Shown here piece by piece: positions 43,090 through 55,125 of a stretch of 64,000 nt of DNA. Made by a program: the position numbers and the translations under genes. The notes beneath the pieces are model-generated. The model had not been told where the DNA came from, did no database searches, and saw only the letters and a program-made list of their open reading frames with translations. The stretch is from Ancylostoma caninum (taxonomy: Eukaryota; Nematoda; Chromadorea; Rhabditida; Ancylostomatidae): contig JBAJFG010000226.1 in assembly GCA_037903475.1 (NCBI GenBank), positions 372,001 to 436,000 on the forward strand. Reading direction: 5' to 3'. The first letter of the stretch is position 1, and each line of letters starts with the position of its first letter.

Positions 43090-44420
43090 CTTTTCTGGAC
43101 GCGAGCGCCCTTATCACAACACTGGACCGTCATGCGTTTTCCCACTTCTGGGCGTCGGCGCACCCTTATCACAGCTGTCGACCCGTCTCCCCCACTTTTG
43201 GGCGCCGTCGCGCCCTTATCACAGCTGTCGACCCGTCCTCCCACTTTTAGACGCCGGCACACTCTTATCACAGCGGTGGACCCGTCTCCCCCACTTCTGA
43301 GCGCCGGCGCACCTTTATCATAGTGGTGGACCCGTCCCCCCACTTTTGGACGACGGCGCACTCTTATCACAGTGGTGGACCCGTCTCCCCCACTTCTGGG
43401 TGCCGGCGTACCCTCATCACAGTGTTGAACCCGTCCCCTCACTTTTGGGCGCCGGCGAGGCGTTACCACAGCGATGAACCCGTCTCCCCCACTTCTGGGC
43501 GCCGGCGCACCTTTATCATAGTGGTGGACCCGTCCCCCCACTTTTGGACGACGGCGCACCCTTATCACAATGGTGGACCCGTCTCCCCCACTTCTGGGCG
43601 CCGGCGCACCGTTATCACAGTGGTGGACCCGTCTCCCCCACTTCTGGGCGCCAGCGCACCTTTATCAAACCGTTGGACCCTTCTCCTCCACTTTTGGGCG
43701 CCGTCGCGCCCTTATCACAGCTGTCGACCCGTCCTCCCACTTTTAGACGCCGGCGCACTCTTATCACAGCGGTGGACCCGTCTCCCCCACTTCTGGGTGC
43801 CGGCGTACCCTTATCACAGTGTTGAACCCGTCTCCTCACTTTTGGGCGCCGGCGAGGCGTTACCACAGCGATGAACCCGTCTCCCCCACTTCTGGGCGCC
43901 GGCGCACCTTTATCATAGTGGTGGACCCGTCCCCCCACTTTTGGACGACGGCGCACCCTTATCACAATGGTGGACCCGTCTCCCCCACTTCTGGGCGCCG
44001 GCGCACCGTTATCACAGTGGTGGACCCGTCTCCCCCACTTCTGGGCGCCAGCGCACCTTTATCAAACCGTTGGACCCTTCTCCTCCACTTCTGGGCGCCG
44101 GCGCACCGTTATCACAGTGGTGGACCCGTCTCCTCCACTTCTGGGTGCCGGCGTACCCTTATCACAGTGGTGGACCCGTCTCCTCCACTTCTGGGCGCCG
44201 GCGCACCCTTATCACCGTGTTGAACCCGTCCCCTCACTTTTGGACGCCGGCGAGGCGTTACCACAGCGATGGACCCGTCCCCTCACTTTTTCCCCTCACT
44301 TTTGGGCGCCGGCGAGGCGTTACCACAGCGATGGACCCTTCCACCCCAATTTTGAGTGCCGGCGAAGCCTTATCACAGGGTGGACCCGTTCCCTCCGCTT
44401 TTGGCCGCCGGCGCAGCCCT
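43090..44420 (+). repeat. 51-bp minisatellite, locus 2 (about 25 units)
   Basis: Units carry GGACCCGTCTCCCCCACTT, CTGGGCGCCGGCGCACC and TTATCACAGTGGT. A higher-order repeat is evident: several consecutive units around 43440-43700 recur around 43840-44090. Frames of 17-residue repeats stay open on both strands and are not genes. Confidence 0.95.
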
Positions 44421-44424
44421 TCTA

Positions 44425-44590
44425 TATTGACTACATTGACGGCCCCGTTGCACATTGTCCAACCTTCTTCTCGATTCCATCCCTATCCCACTCAACCATA
44501 CCACACCCATTCCTAGGCTTTTATATGATCTCACAATGACGATCACTGACCAATTGTAGAATTTCGTAACGGTCTGACACACATACATAC
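44425..44590 (+). repeat. fixed right flank of the 51-bp minisatellite, copy 2
   Basis: Matches 14056-14232, ending ATTTCGTAACGGTCTGACAC. Confidence 0.75.
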
Positions 44591-44639
44591 TTACATACAG
44601 ACAGACATGAAAACAGACTAAGCCCGTTATTATAAGTCA

Positions 44640-44776
44640 TGATACTTTTGTTAACGCAAACACATTTTATAACAGCTTTAGAGATGAGGTCAGTATTATA
44701 TTGCAATTCGAAGTCATCAGGTACTGCTGCTGCAACAGTGCGGTTTGTTGGCTGCAGCTGTGAATGAGTGATTACA
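44640..44776 (-). mobile_element. Penelope fragment, copy C, with chimeric end
   Basis: The part up to about 44707 equals the reverse transcriptase C-terminal codons (NTDLISKAVIKCVCVNK on the minus strand). The rest, from CGAAGTCATCAGGTACTGC to GATTACATTGTA, is absent from the full-length element but present at 48530-48601. Confidence 0.75.
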
Positions 44777-44895
44777 TTGTATGTATGTATGTATTTATTA
44801 CATGGTAAACCATGCATAAAACCGTAAAAGAGAAAACAACGAGGTAAAACATGATCATGCGAAGCCAGTAACGACAACCTGAATACGGAATAAAG

Positions 44896-45552
44896 TCACG
44901 ACTTCAAGTACGAGTTCAGCACTCTCTCAAATGATCTGAGTTTAGAAGGAATGGACTGCTTTTTGCTGAGTCTTTCATAATCTGTACCTGCTCTATAAGC
45001 AAAAAACCGTCTTCTCACATTTTTCCTTGGCCTCGAAATTACCAGTTTATTGGCTTGTCCTCTAGTATTGGATGCTCTAATTTCGAACATACTACTGGGG
45101 ATAAGACCAACCGATCCGTGCAGAATCTTATACACTAAAAGTAGGTCGTGTTTACGTCTCCTGCAACTTGGGGTGTGAAGCCCCAAGTTTTTATTCCTCA
45201 CTTCACTGCGAGGTATAGCATCATAAAGGAAGCCGACCACTCTTATCATTAGTTTACGCGTAAAATTATTCTGCACCTTCTCTAGCTCTAAAATACTCTT
45301 GCGCTTAGAGGGATTGAACACTACAGTACCATACTCAAGAATAGGACGTATATAAGTTTTGTAGACCTTGAGCAAAACTGAAGGATTTCTGGTAGAGAGC
45401 GCTCTAAAGGAACTATAGAGTACCCTATTTGCCTTTAATGCGATCTGATGACAATGCGCATCAAAGCTGAGTTCCCTGTCAACAAGAAAACCCAAGTCCA
45501 GGACTTCGTTCACTGGCTCTATCGTCCGTTGTCCAAGTATGTAGGGAAACAA
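44896..45552 (-). pseudogene. CR1-like RT thumb and C-terminal domain
   Basis: Reads LDLGFLVDRELSFDAHC, TYIRPILEYGTVVFNPS and VQNNFTRKLMIRV, the usual order after the polymerase core in CR1/T1-type elements. It is one base out of frame with the polymerase core. Confidence 0.85.
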
Positions 45553-45566
45553 CTTGTCGTTTTGTC

Positions 45567-46688
45567 CTATATGTAAACCTTAGTCTTTGTTTCTGATAGT
45601 GGCAGTTTCCACAATTGTGACCAATTGGACACAGCATCTATAGCTCGCTGAAGTATCTCACTGTCATCTTGGGTATTTACTGCATGGTACACTTTCCAGT
45701 CGTCCGCAAACGCGCAATATTTTACTCCGTGAGCGAGAATTGTGACGGCTAAATCGTAGGTGTATATGTTGAACAATATGGGCGAAAGAACAGCACCCTG
45801 TGGAACACCGCTGGGGGCAAACCTGGGCCGTGAGAAAGTGCAATTAATGCGAACCATGAACGCTCTGTTAGTCAGGAACGCCTCAACCCAAGCGATTATG
45901 CGTGGGTGGATTCCAACTGCCTCCAGTTTTTTGAACAATAACTGATGGGTCACTCTGTCGAATGCCTTGGCGTAATCTAAGTAGATCACGTCAACATTCC
46001 TACCTTGGTCTACATCTCTAGTCCAATCATTCAACGATTGCAACATTGCTGTTGTTGTCGACTTGCCTTTTTGGAAACCATGCTGGTTCTCTGGGATTAT
46101 AGATTTTTCCTCTAGATGAGTCAATAGTCGTTTTTTGATCATCTTTTCAAAAAGTCTTGCGAAGATCGACGTAATACTAACAGGTCGATAGTTCTCAGGT
46201 GATGTGTAAGGAGGCCTCTTAGGTATGGGTGTCACATAAGAGATCTTCCATCTTAATGGAACCTCTGCTCTCATGAGACTCAGGTTGAATAACATTTCAA
46301 GAGGTTTTGCAATGACATGAGCTACACCCTTAATGAAACATAGCGGAATGTGATCCGGCGTCAGTGAAGCCGATTCTGGCCACGACGATATTGTTCGAAG
46401 AATTTCATCACATGTGAACCATGCCGAGTCCGCCATTTTTGGGAAATGGTTAAGTTCAAAATCATCTGATGCCTGAGTAGGGTCTGAATTATTCGAAAAG
46501 GAACGCTCAAATACCTCAGCAAGAAGCTCAGCCCTCTCTTCATCCGTAGTAACATGTACCCCATCTATGCTCGTAAGCGTTCCCAACTTTGGCTTTTGCT
46601 TGAGGCGGGTGCTTAACAACTTATAAAACGCATTCCTATTGCTAGACTCTACGACTATTTTCTCGATCGAACTGTGGTACTTACTTAG
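45567..46688 (-). pseudogene. CR1-like reverse transcriptase core
   Basis: Contains PIPKRPPYTSPENYRPVSI, NQHGFQKGKSTTTAM, VIYLDYAKAFDRVTHQLL (first aspartate), PSGVPQGAVLSPILF and YCAFADDWKVY (catalytic pair). The frame is continuous with the endonuclease part except for one TAG. Confidence 0.9.
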
Positions 46689-47741
46689 CTATTTCTCGAA
46701 CCTATTATTTAGGGTCCTAAAATGCTCCCAATCTTCCGGTTTGTTACTTTCATTGGCCTGTGCCCAACTAGTTGCCCTCCTCTGAAACAATCGCTTAAGG
46801 TAATTAGGAAGCTTGCATTTGTTCACGGGTACTCTGGATGTAGGCACAAACATCTCGATCGCATGTTGCCGCACGGCAATAAAAAGTTCGTATTTGTCAT
46901 CAAGGGTGCTAGCTGCATTAAAAGATCCAACCCAGTCTACACTGTATAAATAATGAGAGATTTTCTCAAAATCTGCCTTCGCATAATCTTTTCGGGCCTT
47001 CATCATAGTGTTCTCCGTGCAGCAAAAATCTATTCTGAAAGTGACCGTTGCGTGATCACTCGTACCTATCGGTGATTGTATCTCAATGTTCTTGATTAGT
47101 TCGCATTTATTAGTCAGTACCAAGTCAAGCGTATTGTTCCCGAGAGTAGGTTTACGGACTTTCTGCACAAGGTTATGGCAATTACACATATCGAGGAAAG
47201 CCTGGGATATGCTCGAAAGACCCCCTGTACATGTAGGCGGAGCATTTGCCCACTGAATACTCGGTAAATTAAAATCCCGGGGGGGGGGGGTTTGCGATTG
47301 AGATTGCCCAAGGGCCTTCCTAAGACTATCATTTTCCTCTCTTAGTGAAGCAATCTCTTTAGTTAGCTCAGAACTCTCAGAAACAAGCTCACGGTTCCTA
47401 CTGAGAATGTTGTCAATCTGTTTCTTGCTCTCCATAAGGTAGCCAAGGATCGTCCGGACGTAGAGTGGAATCGAGTCGTCGTTGAGTAGCGACGCAGCAG
47501 CTTGATCCAGCTCATTCAATGGCGAGTGAGGCTGCTCGAGGTCAATCCTTCGCTTTTTGAGTCTGTCCTGGCGGCCCTGAATTGCTACGGGGAACGCAGG
47601 CGTCTCCATGGGTAGGAATCGATCGAGGCAATCGATCGCTGTGGGCACTGCTACCGGGCAGGTAAGCGCGGAAGCAAATAAAGAAATGGAAAAATGCACC
47701 TGTAAAAGTGGCAAAAACGGATAATATTCGCGTCCTGCCAC
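46689..47741 (-). pseudogene. ORF1-endonuclease fusion of the CR1-like element
   Basis: The N-terminal part includes a coiled coil (VSESSELTKEIASLREEND). At a C10 run on the minus strand (47279-47288) it passes directly into an AP endonuclease C-terminal half, FNLPSIQW, then GTSDHATVTF. Most of the endonuclease and the ORF1/ORF2 gap are missing. A deletion or template jump at the homopolymer is likely. Confidence 0.75.
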
Positions 47742-47883
47742 GTGAACGCTCGCAGAAGACTCCTGACAATACTAGTGGCTAGTACTAGCTAATATGTCGA
47801 TTAGTTAGGGAGGCTAGGCTGACTGGGGGTAGGAGGGCGCCGCAGACCCGCCGCTCGCCGCGAGGCACGAGACGAGAAACTAG

Positions 47884-48601
47884 GTATATTTATGTTTGGT
47901 TATATATGTATTAATAGCTAGTATGGTAAAGATGGCTATCCTGTTGGATAGCTATGACCGGTTGGTCTAGATATGGCCAGTTGGCCTGGCAAGTATGTAG
48001 GGAACATACTTGCATCGAATAATTGTGATGAATATTAGAGTTAAGTTTTGAAATTATTCGGACAAGGTAAATACTAGTTCTGGGTAGCCCTCAAGAACTA
48101 GTAAACACCTAGTTGATGTTGAATAACTATAAAAGGATGAGTTGAGAGTAAAAGAAATTATGTAGGGGTATAAGTGTGCCTGTTTCACCTCTTTCCCTAA
48201 ACAGGACTTAAGTGTTAAAAGAGAAGGCCACTCCCGAGGATCGTCAGTAGGGAGGGAGTGGGGTTCCGTGTAAGTATAAGTGAGAGTGAAAGGGAAGTTA
48301 GTTGGGGATTTATATAGTGGGGAGTAATGTGATGGCGGGAAGGAGGTCAGAAAAGAAGCAAGAGATCAATACCTAGTATGTGATAGACATGTTTTGGATG
48401 AGTTCTTTGAAGAAATTCTTGATTTTCTTGAATTTTCTAAGTTCTTGGTCTTTATAGGTTATACTTTTGTTAACGCAAACACATTTTATAACAGCTTTAG
48501 AGATGAGGTCAGTATTATGTTGCAAGTCGAAGTCATCAGGTACTGCTGCTGCAACAATGCGGTTTGTTGGCTGCACCTGTGAATGAGTGATTACATTGTA
48601 G
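47884..48601 (-). mobile_element. Penelope 3' fragment, copy D, with the same chimeric end
   Basis: Contains the hairpin-bearing 3' untranslated region and the final reverse transcriptase codons, and at about 48530 switches to CGAAGTCATCAGGTACTGC, exactly as copy C. The minus frame reads AAAVPDDFDLQHNTDLISKA. Confidence 0.85.
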
Positions 48602-48691
48602 TTTTACCGGTCTTTGGAATCCCAAATTAGATGCGCCCGAGTAGATCACGCTCCCGTATGGGGTTTACGCAAAGGTCCCACTTCTCTTTAC

Positions 48692-49090
48692 TGGCAACCA
48701 TGTTGTCAAGCCAAGCAAAAGTCTATCGAGAAGTTGAAAATATGGAAACGAAACTCTCCACATCTGAAGCTGACGGTGGTTAACCTATGTATCGCAACGC
48801 AGTCGAGTTCCTCTGCCAGCTCACGAGTTTCATTCCACAGATTCTCTTCAATCAGCATCAGATGGCGCTCTCTAACCCCTCCAACATTTCTTCCGAATCC
48901 TGGTTAATCTCGTCCCAAAACCGTCTTCAATAAATTGACAACAATCGCTGCCTTGGCGAGTTGTGAGACGTGGGACCAGAGCGATAACCTCATTCATTTC
49001 TTCCGTTGCAGTGATAAGTGCGCCCGAGTAACTTTACTGGCAACCATGTTGTCAAGCCAAGCAAAAGCCTATCGAGAAGTTGAAAATATG
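48692..49090 (+). repeat. direct duplication of a 50-bp segment
   Basis: TTTACTGGCAACCATGTTGT and the following CTATCGAGAAGTTGAAAATATGG occur at 48692-48742 and 49038-49090. Confidence 0.8.
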
Positions 49091-49439
49091 GGATAGATTT
49101 CATGGTAATAGATGAATGATAAAAACTGGAGTGATCATATTATTAAGTGCAGCAGTAGATTGTTATCACCTATTAATATTCTTGCCGTGATTACCGACAA
49201 ATACTCAATAAGTGACAATAACTATAATCAATCAATAAGTAAAAATACCAATAGTATTGATGAATTTTTAATAAGTTTTAATGATTGTAACAGTTGTTAC
49301 AAATATGGAATTGTAGTACAATTTGACATAAATTTTGCAATATACGTAAAATTATCTTGCTATCTTTACTTTTGATGAATTTTTTGTCGACTTTTATTAA
49401 CATTGATACAGTGTGCCTATCGTTATCCACGAATTTGGT
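49091..49439. other. A/T-rich, no supported gene
   Basis: An 87-residue open frame at 49112-49375 is rich in Ile, Asn and Ser, as expected from A/T-rich DNA. It could be a Penelope scrap; no motif supports that. Confidence 0.35.
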
Positions 49440-49635
49440 TATATGTATGGCACAAAGTGGTGGTCATATTCAAACTCGGCGGGTGAAATACCCCCCCCCC
49501 TTCCCCAGTGCAAATCTTCAAGAGATTCCGATCTCGGGATCCCCATTTGCACCGGTGGGTTCTTGGTCCGTGGTGACCGCCGAGATAGACCCACCCGTGG
49601 TTCCCACTGTCGTCATCGTGGTAGACTTGAGGAAC
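49440..49635 (+). repeat. dispersed repeat, copy 2 (partner at 9694-9900)
   Basis: Shares TGGTCAT, TTCAAACTCGG, TTCAAGAGATTC, GATCTCGGGATCC and ACCGGTGGGT with copy 1. It contains a C10 run. Confidence 0.7.
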
Positions 49636-50439
49636 CAAATTAGGCAGTGGAGGGCCAGTTATATTTCATGTGTTTTCTGCTGTCTTGCTTGCTTTGCTAT
49701 GTTTCATGAATTTGCAAAGCAAGAGTAGCTGATCATGTTTGGAATCTTCGACGTTTTTTTCACTGACAATCTCGATGGAATGCGAAGAAAAAATTGATGT
49801 GAGTAGAACAGTAGTCGGCCTTCACGCCAACAGAAAGTCCCAGAACAATCTTGAAAGAATTACGAGAAAGGAAAGAAAGTAGCGAGTTTTCGGTTCCGTT
49901 TCTCGACAACCTGATATAACAGCATAAACATGCAAATCTTCTATTTATTCCAAAACATTACAGTACTGCACCCTGTACATACCTCGCTTTTCTGATATTA
50001 CAGAAAACACGGTAATTCAGTACTTTTTAGTCGGCCAAACGTGAACGAACTGCGAGAATTTTGAATGATGTCATCTTAATTTTGTACAATACTCATTATT
50101 ACACACTCAAACAAATAAATCTGTTATGGAATGACTATATATCAAATGTGTGAACAAACGGCCGCCTATGCACAATGCACTCGAAACTACATAGTTAAGC
50201 CGAAGCGTGCATGAGGGGCTTGTTGAATACCATATACCTATAATGTCTTCTGTAATCATATGGTATCTAAGCAACAGAAGCTTCGTCAACAGCAGAACCT
50301 CCGGTAGTATATGACGGAATAAGAGTAGCAAACGCGGAAACATCCCTAGCGAAGGTATAGTTCGTTAAAAATATAAGTCTTCCGTTCCTTTTCATTTCAA
50401 CTCCCAACCGCATACGTTAACGTATACTCAGACACAAGA

Positions 50440-50670
50440 CCGCCCCTTGCAATGCACCATTACGACCACTGCCCCGTCGGCAGCAGAATAGACCCTCACC
50501 GCCTCGACAGCGGCAGAATGAAATTCCTGAAAAGTCACAGCGCAACTACTACCGCCCTTTGCATTGCAGAATAAGTGAGCACCGCTCCGACAGTAGCAGA
50601 ATAGATAACCACCGCCCCCACGACAGCAGACGATGCCCTTTGCCCCGCAGCAGCACAATGGATAAGGCTA
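50440..50670 (-). repeat. imperfect 45-50-bp tandem repeat
   Basis: Phrases such as CACCGCC..CGACAG.AGCAGAATAG recur five times. The cysteine/alanine-rich open frames of both strands come from this repeat. Confidence 0.6.
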
Positions 50671-50837
50671 CCTAAACTTTGTGAACTACAACACCTTGCG
50701 CCGCTTTCGCTGGCGGTTGCGACAAAGCCCCTGTTAATTGTGGGCTCCGTCGGCAAACAGTCGTGTCGGTCACCGATGTTGGCCAGCGACGACGACGCAC
50801 TATACTCCACGTGCAGGTGCATAGCAGCAACATAATC

Positions 50838-50900
50838 CTGTTCTTTCAACATGTTCCTTCAACAGCAACATAATCCTGTTCCTTCAACATGTTCCTTCAC
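50838..50900 (+). repeat. tandem copy of AACATAATCCTGTTC..CAACATGTTCCTTC
   Basis: Two adjacent, almost identical copies of about 36 bp. Confidence 0.8.
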
Positions 50901-51990
50901 TATGTCACGGGGAACTCAAAGTAATTCTAAAGTATTACGGCGGTGTTAGCCGTAGTAAAGTGCTACACTGTGTTGTCAGATAAAACGTCTCAGTAGATGT
51001 GTGCAGTAATCGAAAATTTATGAAGTAAAACCATCTGAATGTGGATGTCATAATTCGTAAAAAAATAAAAGGATAAACAAACGGTTGATCAAACAGTTCT
51101 GCAACGGATTTTAGAGTTCTAATCTGTCATCACTACAAATTGGCGTCGTAGTTTTTGATAAAAACTTCACCATCCTTACTTCTGGAAAATGTCAGGAAAT
51201 CAAGGTGACAGATTCAAGATTTGTGCCATCTCGCAAAAACAGAGTGACTTCACCTTCAGAATGACTTGCTCTAAATCTCGGCAGCGCGCTTTGTGAATAT
51301 TTACGAAAGGCTGTCAATGCTCAAAGATAAAGTCAGGAAAATGCTTGAGCTCACTCCACGAATTAAAGTTCTTTGGAAAGAACGTACAGATGACAGAAGT
51401 TCACGCATGTATCATGACGTTCATGAAAGATACAACCTCTAGAGTTTGTGATTTTCTAAGAGGACACTTATCATGAGGACACTCAATTGATAGTGTTCAA
51501 CGGAAAGAAAGTCTCGATTTCTACTTGTGCGAAGTGTGGTCGTTTGCTACAGTGTAAATCCAGAGAATAGTTCAGAGGACATTACTCGCAAAATTCTCGC
51601 ACCCTGTCTATACCTTCTAGAACAGCTTGAACAGCAAACAAATGAACACCAAGACTTTCGAAATCTTGAACAGATATTCTGGTAATAGCTTGCGCCAGTT
51701 GTTTCAAAAAAAGCATCGCAGTCATCGAAATTGAGTCCGTGTGGTCTTGATCGTGATATTATCTCTGACAGTTGAGAGAATTGATTTTTGATATAACCAT
51801 CTCATGTACGCAGCATTGTTTATGGACGTGTCCATTTTGCTTCAGTTGTCAAGTTTTATTGTCTAAAAACCATCTTCGACGAGCATCTCTTCGGACACAA
51901 AAACTGACGGGCAAGGATTCAGAGGAATGAAGATCACGATCTAGAAGAAAACTGACTGGGTTTCAGAAGAAAGAAAGTCAAGGATTCAGA
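50901..51990. other. no supported gene; possible upstream part of Ty3 relic
   Basis: Adjacent to the gag relic and similar in base composition, but no motif is readable. Frames are closed every 30-60 codons. Confidence 0.35.
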
Positions 51991-53720
51991 AGAACTGACG
52001 ATGATAAGAGAAAACGAAGACAAGCCTTCGGAGTCACTGCTCGAGAAGGTCCTGATGGCTTTACTGAGGGAGCTGGACTACACCGCCCTGAAGACACTAC
52101 AGTTTGTATCCGGTCTTCAAGACCCGTCGCTCCGGGAAGTTCGCCTCAGAATGTTGCGTCGACTAGATACTCATGCAGAAGATTCAGCATTGACGATAAA
52201 AGATCGCGTCGCAGAATGTGAAAACTTTACTGCATTGAAGATAGACAACACCGACAAGGAAGTCATGAGATCCATGCTGGTCAGAAGAGGAAAGTCAAGT
52301 GCTTCAACTGTGGAGGACCGCATTACAGAAGCGCATGCCTGCTCCTTTCCTTCAACACTGGACAGAATATGCGACAGAAATCAAGAAGACGATCTCGCAA
52401 GAGGAATCAGTACAAAAATGTTGTCACTTTCGCCGCTGGGAACGCTCCAACCTACCTCGATGTCGCTGTCAGAGGATGTTCTCTTCGCTTCCAACTCGAC
52501 ACAGACGCAGATATCACGTTGATACCCCGTCGAACACGGAAGAAGCTCGGATGTCCACCCTTGGAGACCTGTGTTATGCCAGTCAAGACCGCTGACGGTA
52601 CATCGATGAAGATCGATGGAAGATTCTCTACCGACTTCTCTGTCAGAGACCATGCAACAGGCAAGACTATCCAAGGAAATGGGACGATGGGAAATGCTAT
52701 GTCACCGAAAATGAGAACCTGCTTAGACTGGAGTGGTGTATTCAATTTGCCGCATACAAGGAGTTGAAGAACAAGTACCACTGTCGTTCGGTGACTCAGG
52801 AAGAAGCAAACCGAGCAGATACAATCATAAACTTGAAGAAGCAGTATGCAGAAGTATTCAAGTGCGGGCTTGGTAAACGCACTAAGACAATTGTTGTTGT
52901 TTGTTGATTGTTTGTTGTTGATTGTTGTTGAGGAACGATTCAATATCTGTGTTCAAGCAGCGACAAGTACCCTATAGGGCAATTCATGCGACCTGCGTCC
53001 GTCAGTCGCATGTTAGTCGCACGCATCCATTCGCGATGGATTTTCCATTAAGGCCGGTCAACGCGGAATGTACATCCTCAATGAAAAGAACAGCGGGCCG
53101 TAAACGCGTGCGTCTGAGCTGCGACTGCTATGCGACTGGGTCCTATTTTTCATCATATAGACGCACGCGCGTCAGTCGCACGCATCCAGTATAAATTGCC
53201 CTTATGCCTCCATGCCTGATTTGGATGCTGAGATTGATCGGCTGGTTGCCGAAGGAGTAATCTCCCCAGTAGAGCATTCAGAGTGTTCTGCGCTGATCGT
53301 GGTAGTCAAGAAGAAGAACGGATAAATCCGTTTGTGTGCAGGATTACAGGCTCGACAGGATTAAACGATGGCTGCTGTTGTACCAGCACCCGCTGCCCAC
53401 TGCGGAGGACATGTTTACGAAACTGAATGGAGGACAGTTTTTCACGCAGATCGACGTTATAGAAGCATATCTGCAGGTGGAGGTCGAAGAAGAATCGAAG
53501 AAACGACTTTTTGATGCCACAGAAAGGCTATCTCGGATGCATCATTGACGAGAATGACCACCACGCCACCCTGATCCAGACAAGATTGAGGACATTCGCC
53601 ATATGCCAGAACCACAGAACCTGGCAGAGGTTCTTTCGATCATGATCAGTTACTATGAATCGTTTGTCGCTGAGGTGCGCCAGTTGCATGCACCACTTGA
53701 TGCTTTGTTGAAGAAGAACG
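51991..53720 (+). pseudogene. Ty3/gypsy retrotransposon relic (gag, protease, RT)
   Basis: From 52001 a gag-like frame reads YTALKTLQFVSGLQDPSLRE and DRVAECENFTALKIDNTD, typical of nematode Ty3 gag. Around 52420-52560 the protease reads VRGCSLRFQLDTDADITLIP; the active-site DTG is DTD. After a nested MITE, 53215-53540 holds reverse transcriptase: DAEIDRLVAEGVISPVEHSE, VVKKKNG followed by a stop, HPLPTAEDMFTKLNGGQFF and TQIDVIEAYLQVEVEEESKK. It jumps to the connection region near 53590-53720 (NLAEVLSIM..YYESFVAEVRQ). Polymerase catalytic YxDD, RNase H and integrase are missing. Confidence 0.85.
52975..53204. mobile_element. MITE nested in the Ty3 relic
   Basis: Inverted ends GGGCAATT.AT..ATGCG at 52977 and the mirror at 53201, next to TA. 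The interior repeats GTCAGTCGCA and CGCGTGCGTC. It separates the gag-protease part from the reverse transcriptase. Confidence 0.65.
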
Positions 53721-54151
53721 TGCAATTCAAGTGAAATGCATTTTTCGGACCTCTGCCGTGGTCGAACGTCGCAAATGTGGATGGCCTCCGTGTCCAGTTC
53801 TAGCGGAATGGCCAGATGTTTGAAATATGGTATTACTCTGGTGCCAATTTACCGACCTCAGGGGACGGAATGCTTGACTGCTTTAGGCGGAATCAATTCA
53901 TGTGTGTGCGTGCGCAGCGTGCCTATTGTCATGTAGGTTGATTGGATGGGAAGCGGGAGCAATGCCGGAGCCTCTCAATCAAAAATGGTCTAGCCTCATA
54001 GCAATTTTCAAGGCATGGATGTCGCTGTTGCCGTCGCACCCTCATCACGCCATTGGACCCATCGCCCAGCGTTTCCCCACTTTTGAACGCACATCCTTTG
54101 CTAACGATGGAACGGTCGTAGCACCACTCCGGATCGCGCCTCCTGAATTGC

Positions 54152-54234
<83 letters not shown>

Positions 54235-54236
54235 CA
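54152..54236 (+). repeat. CA microsatellite (about 40 units)
   Basis: Uninterrupted (AC)n over 80 bases. Just left of it, 54020-54090 is a lone unit of the minisatellite superfamily (GTCGCACCCTCATCACGCCA and ATTGGACCCATCG). Confidence 0.95.
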
Positions 54237-54288
54237 CACAACAGACAAAGGAAGCCAGTTATTATAAGATTATAAGACACCAACCTGA

Positions 54289-54350
54289 TCGTCCGGCTAA
54301 CTGGACTCTCAAGCTTCTTCATTGCTTGCTTAGCTCGCTTCGCATTCGTG
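54289..54350 (+). repeat. short hairpin repeat, copy 4 (diverged)
   Basis: GATCGTCCGGCTAACTGGAC then TTAGCTCGCTTCGCATT keep the order of the family at 13114-13177 but the inner stem is weakened. Confidence 0.45.
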
Positions 54351-55094
54351 TATGTGTTCCCCTCTACTGAGCGCTGGCTTCACTGTCGCAGGTCTGGACA
54401 CCTCCAACGACATTCTTTCCATTACAAAGTGCTGGCGCAGCATCCTGGGATATGAGGACCCATCCCAGCATTCGGATTATCTTTTTGTGAAAATTTTTCC
54501 AGAGGACTGCGCGTTGTCAATGTGAAGGGTCACTTTATTCTGGGTTCTTGGTTGTCTATTCACGAAGTGAATTAACTGAGCTTAGGTATTGAAGAGAGTG
54601 GTCATCTATAGTGACTCTTCTTTTCGTCTGGAACAAACCCCGCTGGATAATCGGCCTTTTTTTCTACGAACTGCGCAGTTGGAATGAGGGGCATCTTCCC
54701 AGCCAAAACTGACCTCTCTAAAGCAGACAGTCACTTCCACGCTGTCCCCCAACAGTAAAGGCTACTGTGTGGATGCCGCTGATATCCCTTGCCACTTGAG
54801 CTCCATCTCATCTGCGATTGAAGTCGTACAGTCGGAGTCAGAGATGTCGGAGATTTTGATTCTTGTAGAATTGGCGGACACATCCAATGCAATAGGGAAT
54901 AGGATAAAGCGTGTATTTAGGAAATCTGTTATAATATTCGTAAAGAGTAAAGCAAGAGCTACACAGTGATTTGTGAAATCAAGAAGACTGTGTGGAGAAG
55001 ACAAATCAAAGATATTAGCCTGCCCATGTGACTACATTTTCATCAGCCTGCCCATGCGACTACATAACCAAGACATATTTATCAATTTATTTAC

Positions 55095-55125
<31 letters not shown>

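Larger units (their letters stand above)
44780..47770 (-). mobile_element. CR1-like non-LTR retrotransposon, nearly complete
   Basis: On the minus strand: an ORF1/endonuclease fusion (47741-46689), reverse transcriptase (to 45567), thumb and C-terminus (45552-44896), and a TACA-type 3' tail near 44780-44797. One TAG at 46691-46689 and one frameshift near 45570 interrupt an otherwise continuous frame. It is inserted beside a Penelope fragment ending ATTACATTGTA, which may have supplied the target. Confidence 0.85.

Noticed and set aside
43090..44420. CRISPR-like regular spacing
   Set aside because: Units are contiguous and wholly repeated, with no unique spacers, and the genome is eukaryotic.
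43068..44516. Several open frames of 120-190 codons on both strands
   Set aside because: By-products of the 51-bp minisatellite (17-residue repeats).
50428..50852. Cysteine/alanine-rich minus-strand frames
   Set aside because: They follow an imperfect tandem repeat and show no domain pattern.
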